A DNA stretch of 64,000 bases from Gonatopus flavifemur (lineage: Eukaryota > Arthropoda > Insecta > Hymenoptera > Dryinidae), in contig JAFFJZ010000007.1 of assembly GCA_018340375.1 (NCBI GenBank), positions 8,866,001-8,930,000 of the forward strand, written 5' to 3'. The position numbers and the translations under genes are program-made. The notes below the pieces were generated by a model, which searched no databases, had not been told where the DNA came from, and worked only from the letters and a program-made list of their open reading frames with translations. This document shows positions 33,001-42,000 of this stretch, piece after piece. Each line of letters opens with the position of its first letter. Positions within the stretch are counted from its first letter, which is position 1.

Positions 33001-36000
33001 TTTTAAGACTTTATACTCACATATCTATTCGCAATTGGTTACAGTAATTGAGTATTTCTTGCCCCCCATACGCCGGGATGAAAATCGTTAACGAAACACC
33101 TATTAAATAAAGTATATTTTTGTAATCTTCCTCGTCTGACGATCTTGCTACCTAGAAATAGAAATATAAATTGATTCAAAATTTTCATGAGTCGCTGGTT
33201 GTTTTGAGTTTGAATGCATCCATCAATTACTCTTAATATTAACTGAAATATATTCCCAGAGCACAAATATACTTGCACAGAAAGGAGAATTTCTCTGAAT
33301 CTAAGAAATTGTTATTAGAATGGGTCCAAACAAATATTTCTTCACCAAATTTTTTGCTCATTCAACAGATAATTTGCTACGTTAACTAATTATTCATCCG
33401 TGACAGCAAATTATTTGCCAAGACAGCTAAATTTTCAATATCATATATACACTGGGAAGGATAAAGTAGTCGAGTTGGCATTGACGCCCAATGTAGTCAA
33501 TTCAAGACTAGTCTAGCATGAAATCAATGTTGATAAGTACATTGGTTACTAATGCCAGTACAACCTTTTTACCCAGTGTAGAATAGTGAACAAATTCGAC
33601 CAGAAGAGTCGACGTTTTCTTTTATAAAAATCGCTCTTATAGCTAACAGAGTTGTTGTAATAACAAATAGATAGTAATAGGTACCTAGCGAAATCAGATT
33701 TGGCTGACAAAGTGAAGTTTTTGTCTCCTTGTAGGAATCTTGGTCCTTGATTGGGTACAAGAATGTTCATTTAAATTCACGTGTCATTCAAATGGAAACA
33801 AAAAATCTAAATTGAAAAAAATGGTGTTCTTTTCATAAGAGAAAGAGGAAAATAATCAATCAAAGAGGAAGTGCATTCGATGGTATGTTTTTTTACATTG
33901 TTGACCTTCGAATCATTCACTGCTACGAAATGATCATTGAAAGTTACCATATCTACGAATATAAGTATTCACCCCTTTTCAATATCGTTCATGAATCATC
34001 TCGCCCCACACAACACAGAAGTGCAAAAAATAATTCTTGAGAATTCGAACCTCAATTGAACTGTTCATGAACCCTGTTACAAATAATCTATAAAATCTCA
34101 TTAACAAATGAGAAAATGAATAGATTTCAATGAAATTTCATGATATTTAATCAGAAATTTCACCACTCGTAATAGAATTCAATAGAATATTTCCACCTGG
34201 GAACTGTCTTTGAACTAGTCGGCTGTGTGGGGTTTCATCTGTTTTACCTGAAAACATAAACTGTGTGACAATGGTGTGCTCATGAGCTACTTTATTCTTC
34301 CAGCTTTATTTCAGATTTAGTTCCAATAAACGATTCAAACTTCAACGATATTATTGTTCCTGCATTCAAGGTAATTTTCATACTCGCATTAACATAAAAC
34401 TAGCCGCAGGCAGACCACACAGCAACTGGATCAAGAACGAAAGCCCATAGGTAGACTCCATGAGCTTAACAAAGCTGCAACATAGAATAACTGAATTCAG
34501 ATATATATATTGAATACATTGATCCGTTCTTAACAGCTAGGATTTGAGATTATGGATAACAATATGATACGCTGTGGAAAATTTCTTGAAATTTCATCCA
34601 TTTTTCAAGTACACTTGTACTTGGACAACGGATTGTCATTCAGCTGTTTCACTTCTTGCAGAATCTTTGCTAAAGTAGTAAATAATTTGCTGTATTAGCG
34701 AATTATTTGGCCGTTCGCTAAAGAACACGCAGAAAAACGGGGAGTGATAATCCCTAAGCGAATAATAAAATTTTTGAATATTGTATAAAGAATAAGAAAC
34801 AAATCCACACGGAGAAGAAAGTATCACTGGTATAACAAGCAGGTCTGTTACTATAGCGTCTACGAGAAGAATTAGCTGAAAGAGCGAAAAAATGATTGAC
34901 ACAACTACATTTTTCTGCTAACAAACAAATTTGTTAACAGAACTAACGTCTTAGCTGCTGGAGTGAATATTTTTGCAAGGACAACAAATTCCTTTGTAGG
35001 CGCTTTAATAATAAACCGTTTTTCCTCCGTGTGGCTGAGGAAGTCGACATTTTTGGCTCTCACAGCTAAAAGATTACGGTCAAAAAATTTGCCGTTCCAG
35101 CAAAAGATAAACAGCCAAGTCAGATTCAGTTGTCACAGTGAATATTTTCTTCTGAAAAAATTGTAAAAGAGATGGAATTGGTTGATTTTACTATAGGGAA
35201 TTATTGCATTCCACAATTGTGGTTACTGAAAATATAATTTTGGTTACAGCAAAATAGTCACGGTAACTAAATAAACAATTGCATTGACTACACGGAGAAA
35301 AACATTCTCTGTGGTAGCGAAACCTGATTATACTGGAGTAGCAAATTTTTGGCTGTGACAGCAAACTATCTTGTTATCACAACAATCTTTTAAGCTATGA
35401 CAGCGATTTTTGAGCAGTAGTAGTAAGAAACATTCACTTCTCCAGAAAAATGTGTTTGCTATGCTATATTCAATTCCAAAATTTGATAGAGACCATTATA
35501 ATTAGTGTTCCGGTCTCGTCTTGTTTCGCCGAGACTGACAGGGTCTCGATCTCGATCTCGATTCAGTTTTGGAATTTATGATTTCGTCTCGGTATCGAGT
35601 CGAGATTTTCGATCTCTACAATATATTGCATCATACGTTTCTCCGGAATTCTTGGTATCATCGAGACTCTTTGCTCAACCCTGGCGAAAAAATTTCTCAT
35701 AATTTCTCATATTTTTTCATAATTTTCTCATAAAATCCCATAATTTCTCAAGAATTTGGAACATCATTATGAGATATAATGTTTTCATAATTTTCCATAA
35801 TTTTCTTATAAAATTTTCATATTTTCTCATAATTTTTGCATAAAATTCTATAATTTCTGAAGGAGTTTGAACACTCTTATAAGAAATGCTTTTCTCATAA
35901 TTTTTCATATTTTTTCATAAATTTTTCAAAAAAAGAGGTGCTGTTATAAAAAAACCGTTCCCTTTTAAAATTTCCAAATTTTTTATAATCTCCCCAAAAT

Positions 36001-39000
36001 GTATGTTCATAAAGTCACATAGGATTTATCATTTATTGTTTTGATAAGACGCTATGGAACCTTCCAAAGTAGCTAATCCAAGTGATCCGGATCACTTGGA
36101 TCAGTTACTTCAGCAGTCTTCTATGTTTTCATATGTGTTGATATTTCATATTATCCTTCTCGTCTTTACGGATGCGAGAAGAAACTGTATGAAATTTTCA
36201 AGAAATTAAGACGTATATGCAATTCTTTTGAGGAATTAGAAAATTATATGATGATACACTTTTATTTATGAACAATTGTAACTTTTTTGATCAGAAATTA
36301 TGAGTTTTCATGAAAAATCATGACTTTATGAAAAACCATATCTCATAGTTATCATTATATTTATGAAAAATTTTCTGTAATTTTATGAGAAATTATGAAA
36401 ATATGTGAAATAATATGATTTCATTTATGAGAAATTATGACTTATTATGAGAAAACATTTCTCATACTAAATGTTCCAATTCCTTGAGAAATTATGAAAA
36501 TTTATGACATTTATGAAAATATATGAGAAATTATAAGAAATATGAAAAACCACTGAAACATATGAGAAATTATGTGAAACTTTTCCGCCAGGGAACAGAT
36601 ATCGTCTCGGTCTCGGAAAATAATTGTTCGTCTCGTCTCCAGCAAAAGGGACCCAGCAGAATTGGATTTCGCTGTCACAGCAAATTTCTTTCCCTCCGTG
36701 GAGAGAAAATGATTGAGTCCTTGTGGTAGTATTTTTTTAGTAACGGGGAACTATGATAATTCCTCTTAGTGTAGTTTCCGTGAGCACTTTTCGTTCATCT
36801 TAAGAGTCTAATTAGATTTTACAACGTCCCTGACTCAGTTCGATAACGAAGAACGCCGAGAGACAAATTTTCCACACACGCAAAAAAGGAGATGCTGATC
36901 ATCAGTATTTTCATACTGAAGACTAGCATCCAAGATGTTTTATTTTATCGTCGGACGAAAAACTGATTATACTCAGAAATTCATTATGCTCATTCATATA
37001 GTCTCAGTTACTGATCTGCAGAATCTGAACATCTGCAAATCAGAAAATCATTCACAAAGAATACTCATTCCAGTGTCGCAGTAGTAGAATTCTATTCCTG
37101 GAATGTACATGGGGAAAAATCTTCCGTGAAATCTATCCCTACCCACACCGCACCTTAGATTCCAAACACATATCAAAATTGCATTGACAATTGTGTTTCA
37201 TTTCATTTCAAATATAACGTGTTCAATACGTAAATCGCTCAATAAGTTTGGAGTACGTAACTTATAATACGCATCTGAAATATGTAATGTAATATGTCCA
37301 CAGGAAAAAATAAATCACGTGATTTTCAACGTCTAAATCAACGTCGAAAACTAGATTAAAAATAACATGAGAAACAACGTTGTTCAACATGGTACAATAG
37401 TACCCCCAGGTAGCACAAGCACGTTCTGAGAATGTTCTAAGAATATACGTTGAGGATATTCGGATATTCTACGGAGATTCTTATTACGTGCGAATATATT
37501 CTATGCACATTCTCAGAATGTTTGAATGAGACTGTTTCAAATATTCTCAGAATATTATGCCACGAATATTGTGGAAATATTATAAGAAAATGCTGTCAAA
37601 ATAGAAATTCCTCCCAATATAACTTCTGTATGTAACCGAAAACTAATTCACAATCAATTTTTTCACTCATTAGACATCTGCAATCATGGATTCTTAGCAA
37701 TATTATGGATCCACATGGATGGGTGAGATACTTATGATCACAACAAGCAATCATAATATATACGATATTTCTTGATATTTCATTACACTTGTGATGATTA
37801 TTTTTCACGCATGACGCTCTCAAAACATTCGGGATATTAAAATGCACATTTATAAATTTCTCATTCCCCAAATACAAATCAAAATGATATATTATCCAAG
37901 GGTCTGTAGCCTGTCAACAACATTATCCGCCATTATACTGAATTCATGTCATTAAAATGCTTGCGTATGCGCTGCTCATCAATCCCCCTGCAAACTTTGT
38001 ACGCATATTGTACGAACGTTCCTAGAATATTCGAAACAGTCCCATTCAAATGTTCTAAGAATCTTATATGAATATTTACGGAGCTTCTACGCTCTTTGTA
38101 AGAATATTCGATACAGTATGTTTACATGGGCCGTCTCAAAGGAGGAAAAACAACGTTACAATCCTCCCAAGTAGCCCACCCGTACAGCACGCGGACATTT
38201 CTCCGTCGCCTCCACGTCGCTTCTCCGTTCTTTCCACCTTGTATCCACGTCTCTCTTTCTTCCACCTCGCCTCCACGGAGATGCGACGTGGACATCGGTG
38301 GATGTGCTGTGTGGGCAAGAATGTTTGGAATATTCTATGAACATGCACAGAATATATTGATACGTTTTGAATGTTCTATGAACATCCATAGAATATTTTC
38401 ACCTATTCGATTGTTCTATGGATATCTATAGAATATTCCAAACATCCTTGTGCTACTAGGGCTGAATGAAAAAAAAACTGAATTCGGAATCGAACTTGGA
38501 TCTTCGTGATTCAAGACTCTCTTGCCTCTCACCTATCATTCTGTATGAATGTAGCTACATTTGTAGTAATATTTGGAATGTATATGAATCTTCACTTGAT
38601 TGAAAATCATTCATAGATGGAATGATTATTCTGATTTACAAAAACTCATTGAATTTCGTTAATTCTTACCAAAATTGGAATAGGTCTGGTGAAATCTCTT
38701 TCGATTTTGAGATTTTGTGAATGAGATTAGTCAGTTTTATAAATTTCTCTAACGACAAACTCATCAATTTACCAGATCTTAATGAATTTATGGCAAACGT
38801 TTATATTCGCGTGATAAATTATAAGGGATTATTAAAACAAATATTATTCTCCAATAATTATTCAAATTCTTCTGAAAGTAATCATTTCAGATATCTTTTA
38901 AAAATATCATGATCACTCGAAGTTGGCTTCACGTTTTTCGTGGTGAATCAAACGATCCTGTTTCACCGACGGTGATAGTACATTTGTATTTCACTGTATT

Positions 39001-42000
39001 TTAATTCATCACATAATATTATTTTCATTGTTCTATTTCCTCATTAAGGCGATTCACCACAAGCCAAGTTACTAGATCTCTCCCCCCAGTTTTCTCAGTA
39101 ATCAATGAATAGAATCAATTTTAATGAGCAGGTGCATCTTCTTAGGCTATTGAAAAAAATGCAGCGACTCATTATTTTCCATTTTATGTGTTCGTTTCTG
39201 AGAAAACTGGGGGGAGAAATTTGGAATCTAGTAAGTTTTGCAGGGAGTAATGAATCCCCTCAAATAGAGCATGAATCTGTATTATTCATAGATATATGTA
39301 AATTCTTGTGGTTGAATGAATGAAATGAGCATTCCACATTTCAGGCGTATAACAAAAAATGTAATATTTACTGTCATCAAAATTCCAGGAACAAAATTTT
39401 CTGCATTGTACAGGAGATTTATCAATTTATGGAAAGTAATAATTTTGGGTAAGTATTTCATCTATAAACTCGTTTGAATCAAGTAAAGTTCATATGAATT
39501 TCAAAGGTCTGCTGCATTCAGATGAAATCCTATAGGGGAGCGACAAGAGAGTCGGATCTTAGATCTCATAGATCCAGGTCCGAATGTCCAAATGGTCCGA
39601 TTCCGAATGGAATCGATTGTTTTGTTTTCATTCAGGGGTATGATGTTTTGGTAAAATAACTTCCTTCTATAAAACCACGTTGTTCTCAACGTTGTTTGTT
39701 TCTTTCTGAAAATCGGACCATTTTAACATGTTAAACAGCATTGAAAACAAGGTGGTTTTTTTCGGGTCGTTGATTCACCTATCATTCACGGAGCAAATAC
39801 ATGTAAAAAACGTCATTTTTGTAAATGATCTGAAAAGAAGGAAAAATGTACTTTTGATTTGTAAATTGAATGTGCTCGATCAGAAAGTTATAGATACTAA
39901 AAACTGGAAATTTTGTTCCTTGAAACAAAATGTGAGACACTGGTGAACAGAATATTTCTTATTCCTTTAGAGCAATTCGATGATTCTCCATGTTGGATTG
40001 CAATTCAGCGAGTGGCATTCCCGAACTTCAGTAAAAACATTCTGCACAGCAGTATTTGGAAATACTTCAAGGCAGGTGACCTTATGAACAGTATCCAGAT
40101 AGTGATTATCAACCATTCCTTTTTCGCGTGCAATGAAATTATTCTCTCCTCGCGAAACAACCAATGAATTAGAAATACTCAAGAAAAGTTCATATGAAAT
40201 GCAAATATAAATCTTAGTGGATTCCATACCATATGCCTATTTGATGATGTTGTATACAAATGGTCAATTCTTTGTAAGAGTTCGATTTGGCGTGGACGAA
40301 TCCTCGTTCAAGAGACTCTTGTGTGTAACATACGTTCTTCACTTCATAGCTGATGAAATAGACAGAAATTTGAATGCGGGTCTACTAAGGAAATTAGTTT
40401 CAGAATGAATTCGCACAAATCATTTTCACATTTCGCTTCACAAGATACACAGTAAAAAGTAAAACTTACTTCCAACCTTAATATCGGCTTATTTTAAGAT
40501 GCAGCCAAAACTAGCCCTATTTCAGCTGAAAGTAAGTATCCAAAACAAATGCCGACACAATGGAAAAAACTGAATTTCGGTCAAGTTTTCAAGTAAGATG
40601 CAGCCACTTTCAGTCAGACTTTTTATAGTATACTAGTAGGGTGGACGATTGATTTGAAAACTGTCAGAGTCCTGCATTGCGTACACGGAAAAAAGGGTGG
40701 TTGAAACAACTATTTGACTTTCAAGCACATATGCATCCATTCGATTAGTTGTTTCAACTACCCTTTTTTCCGTGTGGTACTCCATGACGTCTTCAAGACA
40801 TTGTCAGAATGTCCTTGCAATATCTCATATCATTTTCGTTGTTTGTAATATCGCGAGAATGTCTCCGAAACATCTAAGCTGATTTTAGTGATGTAAGACA
40901 TTTTAGAGATATTCAGAGAATACTTCTAAGACGCTTTGGAAGAGTGATCAATTGACAAAACATCTGAAATCTGATAGGAATCATTCTACGAGTTCTCTTG
41001 AGGTGACAACAGACCAAGGAAATTCTCAAAATGACATACTACATCCCAAGTGAAAAAGTTTTCTGAATTATATATAATTAAATATAATGACAACTTCCGC
41101 ATCGTGTGAATGAATCGAAAGGAAGATATTTACATCGATCAATGAAAACAATCGATGCGCGTGTGTCGCTGATGCAGCGAACGAACACGTATGGATTCAT
41201 GTCCCTGATAATCACAACTCCTTACTTAGAGTACAGATTACATGGAAGGAGATAGATTCTTTATACCTTGACACGTGTCGAATCATATTCTCTCTCGTAT
41301 CGAGTGAGCCGATGATTGCATTGGATTCACACTCACAAACGAAGAGAGAAAGCGAACACGTTTCAAGATTCGAAAATTAGAGTTCGCATGAACTATAAGG
41401 GAGGAATCTTGAAGAAGAAACTGCCATGGCCAGGAGTGTAACCTGGAACTACTCATAAGTACTGGGGCGCGTTGACCAATCGATTGCGCATTGGTTGTTT
41501 TTATTGATCGACGTGAATATCTCCGTTTCGATTCATGCGCACAATGTGGTTGTTGCCATTTAATTCATCTCTCGGATCGAATTTATCATTGATATGATGA
41601 TAATGATTCAATATAGTTTCTATACGAATTATATATAAATTACATATCATTTCCTTCACTCGGGATTCTCTGCCTTAGATTCAGTTAACGCTTATAATGA
41701 TTCTTACGCATTGTTTTCAGAATATTGGTTCAATCAGATATAGACCTAGCAGAAAACGAGTGATATGCAAGCATTTGATGAGTTATTTGCGATTTTTTTC
41801 CAACAGAAACATTCCAACCCCGTCAATACTCACCCTGTTGACAAATTCGCACTGCGAATGCAGATCAAATTCATGTAATTTTTTAGTCACATTTTTCAAA
41901 GCTTTCATAAAATTTTTCGGCAACTCAATGAAATGTGGAATTTTGTTAAAAATTTCAATAAAAATTTTTTCATATGGTGAAGCGTTTTTGTTGGAAGGGT

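Noticed and set aside
33549..33780. Possible extra receptor exon between OR2 exons 6 and 7
   Set aside because: Hydrophobic reading (YYYLFVITTTLLAIRAIF) but no receptor motif. OR2 exons 6 and 7 already join in phase without it, and a MITE overlaps.
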